A stretch of DNA of 64,000 bases from Amblyornis subalaris (Eukaryota; Chordata; Aves; Passeriformes; Ptilonorhynchidae): positions 437,021 to 501,020 of the forward strand of contig JACAXG010000071.1 of NCBI GenBank assembly GCA_018881555.1. Reading direction: 5' to 3'. How positions within the stretch are numbered: position 1 is the stretch's first letter; every line of letters begins with the position of its first letter. The notes beneath the pieces were generated by a model. That model did not search any database, had not been told where the DNA came from, and saw only the letters and a program-made list of their open reading frames with translations. Position numbers and translations under genes: made by a program. Below are positions 52,701-61,985 of the stretch, one piece after another.

Positions 52701-54190
52701 TTTCAGAAGGGAAATATTCTTGACCTTGCTGGACACTGAAGAATCCATATGGAACAGCCATTGGGAACGCTCCAGCTGTAGGAAAACCTTTGATAGCACT
52801 TGNAACTTACGAGACCCCAGGGAATTGAGTACCCAGGCAGCATCCTCCCTATTGATTAGTCCTGCTGCTCACAGAACAGCTCATTAGGTGATGGCTCTGC
52901 TGTTCCACCTTGCAGCATTCCCTCTGCTCCATATCCACCGTGTGCCTGAGCCACAGTGCTGGGGGNTGACACCAAATGTCCCTGCCCCGAGGGGACAGTG
53001 TGTGTCCTCACGGTCCTGCCTCATCCTGGGCACTGGAGAATCCCCACTGAGGGGATAAACCTTAAACCAAGTGACTTTGCTCCATGTTAATTGCCTGGAA
53101 AACGCTCCTGGAAAACTACTCCTGTTGTTGGCTCTCGGCCACGGCCCCGCAGGGAGAGGAGGGTGCTGCTTCTCCCCGGAGTTATGTAAAGGAGTTTGAT
53201 TAGATTTCTTCTGGCATAACAATTAAAAAGATTCATCAGGATCGGAGGTAGGGGCCTGAGAAGCTGCAAGGATGCTGTCAGGGCATGTGTGAGAGAACAA
53301 ATGAGCTTCCTGCACTTGGGAATTAATGGAAAAGGTACGTTTCCCATGAATTTAAACGTGCCCCAGTCAAGCTGGAGGCAGAGATGGCTCTTGCTCCTGC
53401 ACTTCTTCATCCCAGTGTGGTGTTTGCAGTGGCCTCAACCAGTGAAGCTGAGGGAGAGGGGCAGGGACAGAGTGATTCCCAGGCCATGGGGCGGAGGAGA
53501 AGCCTCTTCCCTCTGCTGAAGGGTCCTCTGGTGAAAGCACCCCGCTGCTTTGGCAGCTCCTCCGTTTCCGAGGGGTCCTTGTCCTTTGGGAAGTGCACAG
53601 CTGGTTCGGGATTCAGGCTGCTGGGAAAGAAACATCTGCTCATTTTGTTTGTTCTTCTCCCAACTCAGCTGTGGGAGGAGTGGGGAGCAGGGGCAGAGGG
53701 GCTGGGACCAGCCCTGCTCCCAACACCCGGCAGCTGTGCCTGGTGAGCCCCTCTCGGGGGGCTGTGCTGCTCCCCCCACCCCAGACCCTCTCGCCTCACT
53801 GTTCCCACCTGAGTTTTCCCTGGNACACACTACATTAGGAAGCACCGGCTGCTTGGATGGGCTGGGAATGGTCACACAGCTGTTCTGGTGCTGNATTTGG
53901 GATGGGGGATCAATGTACCCATTTGGTGATAACCAAACCCCTCCTCTGCTGGCTCCCTCCTCTTTGGGGGCTACTGGAGGGGGCACAGCCCCCAGCATGG
54001 CCTTGGTGTCAGACTGAGACCCCCTGTCTCACCTCATCCCTTTCCATCTCCCCCTCACAGTGCTCTTCCCGAAAAACCAGCGCCTTTCCAGTACCCCCCG
54101 GGCTGGCCACCAGTGCAGGAGCTGCCCCCGTCCCTGCAGGCCCCCCCACCCGGGGGGTGGCCGGTGCCCCCCAACCTGCAGTGGGGCTGA
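43633..54190 (+). CDS. ZMAT5: ZMAT5, U11/U12 small nuclear ribonucleoprotein 20 kDa protein (5 coding exons)
   Basis: Exons 43633-43759, 44184-44246, 44682-44762, 50967-51078 and 54061-54190 join to 170 residues plus stop, the human length. The protein is a known part of the U11/U12 di-snRNP of the minor spliceosome, in the nucleus. An N-terminal matrin/U1C-type C2H2 finger is visible (C7, C10, H24, H30), then a CCCH finger (C57, C66, C72, H76), a charged helix (about 92-125) and a proline-rich end, [20 protein letters not shown]. Frames agree at all four junctions and all introns are GT-AG of the major class. The start codon is fixed by the conserved [10 protein letters not shown]. It is divergent from UQCR10 and convergent with CABP7. 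Confidence 0.97.
43760..44183 (+). other. ZMAT5: ZMAT5 intron, no element recognised
   Basis: 424 bases of unique sequence ending in the acceptor cttgtctccccag. Confidence 0.6.
44184..44246 (+). CDS. ZMAT5: ZMAT5 coding exon 2 (residues 43-64)
   Basis: It encodes [20 protein letters not shown] and the first cysteine of the CCCH finger. It is in phase 1 at both ends. Confidence 0.96.
44247..44681 (+). other. ZMAT5: ZMAT5 intron with CR1 up to the acceptor
   Basis: About half of the intron is the CR1 at 44430-44640, which leaves only some 40 bases for branch site and acceptor. Confidence 0.7.
44430..44640 (-). mobile_element. CR1 LINE, 3' fragment, antisense
   Basis: An older-looking copy: 'ttaaagttggaaaagacctt', 'accaagtccaaacatggacc', 'cctgggcagcccattgcaat', 'cctagtatgtaacctaga'. 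Confidence 0.8.
44682..44762 (+). CDS. ZMAT5: ZMAT5 coding exon 3 (residues 64-91)
   Basis: It encodes [20 protein letters not shown], completing the CCCH finger. It is in phase 1 at both ends. Confidence 0.97.
45430..45565 (-). mobile_element. CR1 LINE, 3' fragment, antisense
   Basis: It has 'gaatcacagagtgggccggg', 'cattccacccctgccgtggg' and 'ccatccagcctggccttgga'. Confidence 0.88.
45590..45940 (-). mobile_element. older CR1 LINE fragment, antisense
   Basis: It has 'ctccactggagatcatctaa', 'aaggctggaggctctgcaac', 'ctgggcagcccagcactggg' and 'acatggcctcacagtgtggg', the reverse of the region upstream of the CR1 3' end. An A+T-rich insertion interrupts it near 45765-45810. Confidence 0.7.
49995..50335 (+). 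mobile_element. CR1 LINE, 3' fragment interrupted by a second CR1 tail
   Basis: The outer copy reads 'gtaggataaggagtaatggg' to 'tttgggttagatata', is broken by 50061-50110, and resumes at 'atggaagaaattcttccctg' through to 'cattctatggttcta'. Confidence 0.82.
50061..50110 (+). mobile_element. short CR1-type tail nested in another CR1
   Basis: The piece 'ttggacttgatgatctctct' to 'attctgtaattctgtgat' is a complete small CR1 3' end placed inside the body of the outer copy. Confidence 0.7.
50967..51078 (+). CDS. ZMAT5: ZMAT5 coding exon 4 (residues 91-128)
   Basis: It encodes [20 protein letters not shown] and [16 protein letters not shown]. It enters in phase 1 and leaves in phase 2. Confidence 0.95.
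51811..51890. repeat. 40-bp tandem duplication
   Basis: The words 'cccagagga', 'gacctt' and 'agaact' recur in the same order at 51811 and 51851, two diverged units. Confidence 0.7.
52438..52541 (+). mobile_element. CR1 LINE tail
   Basis: It has 'ggtctagtggaaggtgtccc' to 'ccatgattctctgattc', in sense with ZMAT5. Confidence 0.88.
54061..54190 (+). CDS. ZMAT5: ZMAT5 coding exon 5, stop TGA (residues 128-170)
   Basis: It encodes the conserved proline-rich end: [28 protein letters not shown] and NLQWG before the stop. It is much richer in C than the other exons. Confidence 0.96.
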
Positions 54191-54279
54191 GGCAGCGGCA
54201 CCCCTGGAGCCTGGCTGAGGCTGGATTTGTGCCTCTGCTCCGGGAAAGGGACAGGATTATTTATCCACACTTTTATACC

Positions 54280-54285
54280 AATAAA
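54280..54285 (+). promoter_or_regulatory. ZMAT5: ZMAT5 polyadenylation signal
   Basis: AATAAA 90 bases after the stop, followed about 25 bases on by the GT-rich 'gcgtgtgtcgtgttcc'. Confidence 0.85.
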
Positions 54286-56564
54286 ACCCTCCTCCCGCCT
54301 GTTGCAGCCTGCGTGTGTCGTGTTCCTGCTCGCCTGGCAGCCTCCCGTGGGCTGAGCCACTCCCAGGGCTCTCTCCCTGCCTCTGGAATGGGGATCTGTG
54401 CTCAGCAGAGCTCCAGCCCCACGCTGGGCTGTCTGTTGTCACCTGGAGCAGACATTCCCCATTTCCCAGGGCGGGATCCGTCCCCTTGGATCGCTGCTGT
54501 CTGCTCTGCCTGCTCTCAGTCCAGCTCCATGCTGGGCTCCNTGATCCAGGCTGGTGAAGGGAGCTGTAACCAGGCTTTTAGAACTGATGTTTCATTTCCT
54601 CAGGTGTTTGTGCTGTGTTTGTTTCCGATAAATTCAGGGTGTGAAGCTGCCTGGGTCCAGGTGCTGGAGCTCCCAGTGAAGAGCCTGGGGAGCTTCCCTC
54701 AGCCCTGCTCCTGCTCCCACTGTGCTGGAGGCGAGGGGCAAGGAGGGAAAACGTCCCAAGGTTTCTCCACAGGGAGAGTTTGAGGCATCTCTCCTTGCCA
54801 GGAAAGGGTGGGATGAGGGACGCCCTTGGCTTTCTCAGGAAGAGAAATGGGTGCTCCATCTCCAGGGGCAAGGGGGGATCCTGTCCAGCAGCATCCTGGG
54901 ATGCAGCTCTCCGGCAGCAGGTTTGTCCAGGAGGGCTGTTCCCGCTGCCAGTGCATTCCAGGTTTGGCTGGGCAGGGAGGTGGTGGGTCCAGATTCGTAA
55001 AGAGCACAGGCAGGAGCCAGCTGCTGTGGCCAAATCCTGCCTGGATCGCTCCAGCAGGGCAGGGCTCCCACCTCGGGGTGTGATGGCAAATTGTCACGGG
55101 AGCGTCAGCCCCATCCTGGGACACAGCTCTGACAGGAGCAGGGATTGGATGTGACAGCGGCCTGGAAACAGCCTTGGCTGGAGCCTGGATGAGCTCTAGG
55201 TCCAACTAAGGAGTGGTTTTATCCTTCCAGGGAGGAGCCCTGGCCTTGCTGGAGAGCAGGAGCACAGGGCTTGGGCTCGGAGGATGCAGGATCATCCCCG
55301 TGTCCCATCCTCACTTCCACATGTAGGACAGGTGGATTAACGAGCACCCATGTGGCTCCTCTTTGGGAATGAATGGGAGTCCCTGGAGCAAGAGGACCCT
55401 GCCCTCAAAGAGATGGGAGGGAGGGAACCCCAGGGGCTGTGGGATGCTCTGGAGCAGGAGCTGTGCCTGCTCTCTCCCAGTTTGGATGTGCATCCCTGTG
55501 CCCCCAGCCTGGCACAGGGGAAGTGTTGGGGATTCCACTGACCAGGGGGACAGTGGCTGCCCCACTGGTGGCTGTCCCACTGGTGGCAGCAGCCAGGACA
55601 CGCTCAGGGGCACCTCCCAACGAAGCCACTGGCACTGACAGATCAAGGAGCTCCCACTCCCACCTATGCCATGGACTTTTTTTTCCCAATCAGCATCAAA
55701 ATCCTTCCCTGTTCCTCATGTGTGATTGGAGCTGTGCTTTCATCAGCCCCCAGGCCTGTCCCTGCTCTGGTCCTCATGGGTTTTCCAGCTGATCCAAGAG
55801 GTGTTTTACCTAACACTCCCAAACTTCAGGTCTCCCCAGATCCAGCTTAAATTTGGTAGAGCTCCCTGGGTGAGCTCTGGAACCTGACTAAATGAAAATT
55901 CTGGTGTAAAACACAACCCCAGCCATTCCATGCTCTTCCTTGCTCCCAAAGAGTCAAGCTGCTCCGGAAGCAGAAATTCCCAACAAAACCTGAAAGGCAA
56001 GAGTGGGAGCATTCCCTGCTGAGCTCCAGCCTGTCTAGAGGAGATGAGAGGGGCTGACAATGGGGATTAATTAAAATTGGGGTTTTCCCACAGAAGCTTG
56101 TGTGATGTGTGGCCAACGGGCCGAGCCCACAGATGTCATGGATTCATGAACCCATGTAATTCCCGGGGATGGAGGAAGCTGGAAATTGCGGGGTTTGTGG
56201 GATGTGTGTCACAGCAGGTGTCAGGAGGTGTGACAATGCCATGGATCACCACCGGGATGGGACACAGCTGGTGTGGGCTCATCCACGGGAAAAGGCTGCG
56301 GGACGAGGACAGCAGAGCGGGATGGGGCTCCTGGCTCCTTCCCACGGGGGTGACTGGTACCTGGATCCCGAGGGATGCTGCAGGGATGGACTCACTGTCC
56401 CTGGGGGTGAGGAGCTGCTGCCCAATAGTGAAGCACGAGCCAAAGTGCCTTTGCTGGAGCAGGAGCCGGAGTAATTTATCGGGAAGCTTTTAGGGAAATG
56501 AGCCACTCCTGGGCCCCTGCCAAGCGCAGCCCCGCTGGGCTCTGCCCGTGTCCTCTGGCAGCTC

Positions 56565-56960
56565 TTGCTGGGAGAGGGGGGGACGGGAATAGGAGTGGGA
56601 ATGNGGACAGGATGTGGCCGGGGTGAGGACAGGACAGACAGAGGGATGGAAAAAAGCATGGGAATGAGGGTAGAGATAGGGTCAGGGATGGGGGAATGGG
56701 TGCGGGGAGAGAGAACAGGGATGAAAATAAGCATGGCAATGGGGATGGAGAGTGGTCAGGGATGAGGATGGGACAAGGATGGGGAGGAGATGGAGATGGA
56801 GATGGGGAAAGGGATGAGGATGGGACAGCAATGGGAATGGGGGGAGGAGAAAGGCACAGAGACAGGAATGGAAATAAGGGTGGGAGTGGGATTGGGGATG
56901 NGGTTGGGGATGGAGACAGAGATTGAGACAGGGACAGGGATGGAAAGGGGACATCCTCCA
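56565..56960 (+). repeat. purine-rich minisatellite, GGGATG-type
   Basis: About 400 bases made almost only of purines on the plus strand, built from words such as gggatg, ggagatg and ggaatg. Units are diverged and of irregular length. Confidence 0.85.
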
Positions 56961-57556
56961 GGGATGGAGCTGCGTCCACCTCACACTTCTTGCAGCACGA
57001 GAGAGAGAAACAANCATTCCCAACTTCTTCCCTTCCTATCCCAAACACTTCCCAGTGCTATGGAATCACAGCCCTGCAATCCTCGCTGGGTTTGCTGCCA
57101 CTTTTGCTCTGTTGTGCCCGTGTCCAGGGAACCTGCTCAGGGTCCTGCTCCCCCCCCACCTCCCCTCGCCCACGGCAGCCCCCACCTCCTGGCACATTCC
57201 CTTTGTTTTTCCCTTTCCCGGCGATCCCGTAATTGAATTATCCCGGAGCGTGGCTGCGGCAGCCGCAGTGATCCGTCCCCGCTGCGGCAGAGCCGGGACG
57301 CGGCTGGGACCCTCTCCCGCATCCCGCCCGCTCCGGGATCGGGAGCTGCCATTCCAAACCTGCCCGAAGAAATCCGTTCTCCCGATTCCCATTAAAATTA
57401 ATTGAGCAGCTTTCAAACGCTGAGCTTGGGGGATCGCGTTATTCCTTTTATCTAATTTTTTCTTTTATGTTATTGTATTTTCTGGCAAATTAAATTGTCC
57501 TCGTTTTCTTTTTGCTCCTCTTATGTTTATTCACAGTGTCTATAATAGACCTGGTT

Positions 57557-57590
57557 AAAAATATATATATATATATACACACACACATGT
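57557..57590. repeat. TA/CA compound microsatellite
   Basis: A run of about nine TA units followed by about five CA units. Confidence 0.9.
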
Positions 57591-58799
57591 CTTTGAGGCC
57601 ACGTGGCTCCTTTGCCAATGCCAGTCCATAAAAAATCCAAACTTTCTGCGGGGAGATGGATGAAATTTCATTACGGATGCGGAGCCTCCCGCACTTTGCG
57701 AGGCAGCCGGAATGATTTCATTGCCGTGGAGCACTTCCCATTTCCATTTCTCATTTGGACGTTTGCTTCAATTTGTTTGATAAATTAGAGAAGATCAAAA
57801 AAAAAAAAACCCCCACCCAAACCCCAAATCAATAAAGCGCCACCAATTCCTCCGGGCATCCCAAAAACAGGGTGTCCCCCCCCGCGGTGCTGCAGGGTGG
57901 GAATTCCCATGCTGGCGGCAAGGAAATGTGCTTTCCCCATGGGATCAACCAGGGAGGTGAAGGTGGGGATGCCCCAGCCTCGATGTCCCAGGATGGCCTC
58001 CTCCAGCCCCATTCCATGTGGGAACTGCCCTGCCATGGGGGAGCAGCAGCTTTGCCCAATTCTCTCCCNGCCCTGAGCGCTTCCCCTGTTTTTATTTATT
58101 CCTTTAATCTCTTTTCCGTTAAAAATGCATTGCTGGGGACTCGGGGAGGGCGATCCATTAGGTGGGAATGGGCTCCTGCAGCACACACGGACGTGAGGNC
58201 ACGAGATTCCCAACATCCCACAGCACGGGGGGGTCACACCGGGGCCAGGCCCCTCCGTGGTGTAAATCAGGAGTAACAGGGTGCTCCCTCCCTGCCAGCC
58301 TTGGGGCAGGATCCCCAGCCTGGCCCGGGAATGGTGACCCCACAGAGCCTCTCTGAGCCCCCAGAGGGGTCATGGTTCCCCCTGGAATTACTGTTAATCC
58401 AGGTGAAAGCACTTCTGGGAAGGGGCTTGGACTGAGTGTCCTCGCTGTCAAGGCAAATGGGCTTGAAACATTCATCAAACCCAACATAAAATATCAGGGC
58501 ACGAGACTTGGGGAGGGGATAAAACCACTCGGATCCGTGGGAAAGGATCCACAGCTGGAGCAGGGTGGGGGACATGGGAGCTGCTGGGAAGGAGCCAGGT
58601 CCTGCTGCCCACAGGTTTGGAGATGCTCCAGCCCCCGGGATTCTGGGAGGGTCACAGCCCCCAAGCAGTGCCCACCTCCTGTGCCAGGAGGACTCAGCCA
58701 CGCTCGGCAGCACCCACGGGTGCTCCCATGGCCCTACACCCCCACCCCACCCCATCATCCCCCCCCAGCATCGCCAGGAGCCCCCGCAGCCCAGAGCGC

Positions 58800-59598
58800 T
58801 TCAGAAATCCCAGTTTTATTTCAGATCGGAAACAACCAACCAGGAAGAACAAAAAAAAAAAAAACCAAACCACCCCAAAACCCAAAAAAAACCTCCAAAG
58901 AATGAGAAACGGCCCCAAATCCGAACCAGTCCGTGCCCAGGTGGGTGCTACATACAGGCTGGGGGGTTCCGGGGCGTGCGGGGCTCCCCGGCCTCGGGGT
59001 CGCTCCGGCTCTTCCCAAGGGGGGTCGGCTCAAAGTGCATCAAGCAGGAGGTCAGGAATGTCCCCGCACCGGGCAGGTGGGGACACCGAGGCACGGCACG
59101 GGGCCGGGAGGGGGACAGGGAGGGGCTCGGGGGAAGGGGTGAAATCCAGCCCTTGGCAGCCAAGTCCATGCAAACGCTCCCGGCTCTAGGAACCATCTCA
59201 GGCGCGTGTATTGCTTAGGGGATGATTTGGTTTATCCTAAAGATGAGCTCTAACGCTAGATCGGAGAATCCGACGGGATCCGCCGCGGGAGGGGCCGCCG
59301 GCCCGGCGCGGGGAGGGGGCTCACGGGGCTCCATGCACGTCACATGCACTCACGGGTCGGTTTTGGTGTGGCGAGGGGGGGTTCGGTGTGTCGGTGCCAA
59401 AGTCTCCGTGCTCTGCAAACGGCAGCGACGGCAGCGCCCGGCACGGCGGGGCCCCGGCGCGGCTCCGTCCCCTCGGCCGCCTCCCTCCCCGGGGGGGAGT
59501 CACGTCTCTGGGCCACGGATGGATGTACATCGAGATATTTATAGATATTTATAGGTGTCTCCTCCTCGCTGCGGGCCCCCGGCGGCGGGGGGACCCCG
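58800..59598 (-). other. CABP7: CABP7 3' UTR
   Basis: About 800 bases between the TAG and the AATAAA at 58815. The middle part (59240-59510) is very G+C-rich. The part near the signal has long A-runs on the plus strand (58848-58895). Confidence 0.6.
58815..58820 (-). promoter_or_regulatory. CABP7: CABP7 polyadenylation signal
   Basis: AATAAA on the minus strand about 780 bases after the CABP7 stop codon. It is the first canonical signal on that strand that I found. Confidence 0.65.
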
Positions 59599-59726
59599 CT
59601 ACTTCATCCCGCTGCGCAGCACCTGGTTGGCGGCGATGAGCATCACGCTGATGATGAAGGCGATGGCGAAGGCGCAGATGAGGCTCTTCCGCACGCAGGT
59701 CTGGCGGATCTGCTGGCTGGAGCAGG
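59599..59726 (-). CDS. CABP7: CABP7 last exon (tail anchor)
   Basis: It encodes CSSQQIRQTCVRKS, the membrane anchor and the stop. The threonine codon before it is split (A|CC). Confidence 0.96.
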
Positions 59727-61985
59727 CTGGGGGTGGGAAAAACACCGGGAATTGGGTTACCCCAATTCCCAATACACCCTACTCGTAGCACGGGTACCCC
59801 GCGCCGTCCCCGTGCCGTGTTTGTCAGCCCGGGGGTGCGTTTGGCGTTCCCGGCGCCCGGCACTCACTCTCCACGTCGACGGGGCACTCCTCGGCCGTGC
59901 CCATGTGGCTCTCCTCCTCCGTCATGATGATGTTCTCGATGTCCTTCATGGACAGGTGCTCGCAGAAGGTGTCGTACAGCAGCCGCTTCAGCTCGTCCAC
60001 CGTCAGCTTCTGCATGTCACACTGCGGGCACGGGGGCTCGGGGTCACCCCGTGGCGGGGGGCACAGGGGGGTTCAGGGCTCCCCGGAACCCTTGGGTGTG
60101 GTATTTTGGGTGGATCACCCTGGAACTGGCTGGGGAAGGCCTGGTGTCCTGGTGACCCCCAGGCAGAGCGAGGGGCACCCAGAGGGTGCGGGCACCAAAC
60201 GTGGGTGGTTCGTGGCAGGGGCAGAGGAGCTCAGGATGGTGCACCCTGACCATGATCCTGGCCCTGATCCTGGCCCTGACCCTGATTCTGACCTGATCCT
60301 GGCCCTGACCCTGATTCCTGACTCTAACCCTGAACTTGATCCTGATCCTAGCCGTGACCGCAACCTTAAACCAGACCCTAACCCTCATCCGAACCCTGAC
60401 TCTGATCCTAAACCTAACCCTGACTCTGATCCTAAACCTAACCCTAACTCTGATCCTTACATTCCAGCTGGGACCCTGACCCTGACCCTAAGGCTTATAC
60501 TAACCCTAAGTTGGAGCCTGAGCCTCAGTTTGACCCTCATCCTAAACCTAATCCTGACTATTAAACCAACCCTAATCTTGACCCTAACCCAGAGCCTGAT
60601 CCTGACCTTCAGCCTCAGCCTAACTCCACTTCCAGCCTTGACCCTCATCCTAAACCTTACCCCAAAGTTAGCCCTGACACGGAGCCATTCCCGATGGTCT
60701 GGGTGCAGGTTCTGGGGTGCTGCCNCCCGGGAGGGGGCTGGGGGTGTTCCTACCTTCCCACGGGGGCTGGGAGTGTCCCTACCTTCCAGAAGACGGTGTC
60801 GAAGTCCGTGCCGTGGAACTTCTCCGGGATGCCCGAGGTGGAGAGCTTGGGCCCCAGTAACGTCACGAACTCCTCGAAGTCCACCTGCCCGTCACCTGCG
60901 GGACANGAGGGTGGCTGTCACCCCCTGCCTGGGCACGGGGGCACATGGGACACCCTCCCTCCCAGAAGGGTCCCCATGGGCGGCCACAGAACCGCAAAAC
61001 CGGTTGGGCACCCCAAGACCAGCTGGGAACCTCCAGCAAAGTTAGGGGACCAGGCCTGGGTACTCAGCACTGCATGGAGTCCCCAGTGCCAGCCGGGACC
61101 CCAATGCCATCTGGGGACCCNCAGTGCTGGCTGGGGACACCCTAATACCGCCTGGGACTCCCCCAATGCTGGCTGGGGAAGCCCAACACCGTCCAGGACC
61201 CTGAACAGCAGCTGGACCCCGAATTCCAGCCGGGACCCCAATTCCAGCTGTGGCCCCGGTGGTGGCCGTGCCCGCGGGGGTGCTGGGTGGCCGTGCTGGC
61301 CGTGGCCCGTGGCAGTGGGGGACGCTGGCGTGGGGCTGTCAGGGCAGCACTAACGATGAGTAATGAGGGGACCGGCGCCTTGGCAGCGCTGCCGGAAAAG
61401 CTTTTAAATGGGGGAAAAAAGGAAAACCAATAAATTAAGGAGCTCTTTCAGGTCCCGACGGGCGCGGGAGGGGCGGGGACAGGGTGGCNGTGTCAGCGAG
61501 TGCTGGAGGGCGATGGGTGATGAGTGCTGAGGACACAACCCAGGGTGCAGGATCCACCCCTGGGTGCGGGATCCAGCCTCGGCAGCGCTGTCCCGGCAGG
61601 TTTAGCGATCCCAGCAGCACTCCAGGATCCTTAAATCCTCCCAAACAAAGCTGCGGTGGCGATGATGATGATGATGGATGAGCGNGAGGCTCCAGCGTGA
61701 GGCAGAGCCTGGGTCAGGCTCGTCCCACATCCCGTGTCNGGTCCAGCAGTCACCCAGCGGGGCGGAAACGTGGGAGAATCGGGTGTTTCTCCAAGCTGGG
61801 GGTCCCGTCCCTGTCCCCATCCCGGGGCGCCGGGGTCCTACCGTCCATGTCGAGGCGCTGGATGATGACCTCCAGCTCCACCTCGTTGGGCATGTAGCCC
61901 AGGGAGCGCATGGCCGTGCCCAGCTCCTGCTTGGAGATGAACCCGTTGCCATCCCGGTCGAACACCTTGAAGGCTTCCCGGATCT
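59599..61985 (-). CDS. CABP7: CABP7 (calneuron-2), coding exons 2-5; exon 1 outside the window
   Basis: Exons on the minus strand: 61985-61842, 60895-60783, 60021-59868 and 59726-59599, 539 coding bases in all. In human numbering they cover residues 37-215; the missing exon 1 would hold about 36 residues. The family is a calmodulin-like calcium sensor, anchored by its tail in Golgi and vesicle membranes, where it is known to restrain phosphatidylinositol 4-kinase beta. Two complete EF-hand loops can be seen (DRDGNGFISKQE and DMDGDGQVDFEE), each with acidic residues at 1, 3 and 12. A C-terminal hydrophobic anchor follows (LICAFAIAFIISVMLIAA), then NQVLRSGMK and TAG. The protein is nearly identical to mammalian CABP7. 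All junctions are GT-AG and in frame. It is tail to tail with ZMAT5. Confidence 0.96.
59868..60021 (-). CDS. CABP7: CABP7 exon 4
   Basis: It encodes CDMQKLTVDELKRLLYDTFC, EHLSMKDIENIIMTEEESHM and GTAEECPVDVE. The calcium-binding loops of this half are degenerate, as in the family. Confidence 0.97.
60022..60782 (-). other. CABP7: CABP7 intron with telomere-like array
   Basis: Most of this 761-base intron is the degenerate hexamer array at 60243-60682. Confidence 0.8.
60243..60682 (-). repeat. degenerate telomere-like hexamer array
   Basis: The plus strand is a run of six-base words of the type CCTGAC, CCTAAC, CCTGAT and CCTAAA. The purest telomeric piece is near 60431-60450 ('cctaaacctaaccctaactc'). 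The G-rich strand is the sense strand of CABP7. Confidence 0.85.
60783..60895 (-). CDS. CABP7: CABP7 exon 3
   Basis: It encodes GDGQVDFEEFVTLLGPKLST and SGIPEKFHGTDFDTVFWK, completing the second EF-hand loop begun in exon 2. Confidence 0.97.
60896..61841 (-). other. CABP7: CABP7 intron between exons 2 and 3
   Basis: It contains the GC-rich repeat at 60985-61262. The rest, including a short A+T-rich patch at about 61380-61445, has no recognised element. Confidence 0.6.
60985..61262. repeat. GC-rich minisatellite, units of about 26 bp
   Basis: The words 'ggctgggga', 'ccccaatgc', 'ccagccgggaccccaa' and 'cagctgg' recur with a spacing of roughly 25-28 bases, with much divergence. Confidence 0.65.
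61842..61985 (-). CDS. CABP7: CABP7 exon 2
   Basis: It encodes EIREAFKVFDRDGNGFISKQ and ELGTAMRSLGYMPNEVELEV. It enters after one base of a split glutamate codon, which must come from exon 1 outside the window. Confidence 0.97.

Larger units (their letters stand above)
51079..54060 (+). other. ZMAT5: ZMAT5 last intron, 3 kb
   Basis: It contains a 40-bp tandem duplication (51811-51890) and a CR1 tail (52438-52541). The rest has no recognised element. Confidence 0.5.
54320..58790. other. intergenic stretch between converging ZMAT5 and CABP7
   Basis: No gene recognised. It holds a purine-rich minisatellite (56565-56960), a TA/CA microsatellite (57557-57590) and an A-run (57797-57810). Two unique, balanced blocks (57600-57790 and 58375-58535) might be conserved elements. 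Confidence 0.55.

Noticed and set aside
51890..52880. possible endogenous retrovirus or LTR piece
   Set aside because: I saw no paired long terminal repeats, primer-binding site or recognisable gag/pol segment. Only a CR1 tail could be supported.
53857..54783. 308-codon open frame on the plus strand over the ZMAT5 end
   Set aside because: It overlaps the last ZMAT5 exon in another frame and runs on into the 3' flank. It has no domain, and the length comes from C-rich composition.
59897..61045. 382-codon open frame on the plus strand over CABP7
   Set aside because: It is antisense to two conserved CABP7 exons, and its middle is a translation of the telomere-like array (DP/NP repeats). There is no sign of a real protein.
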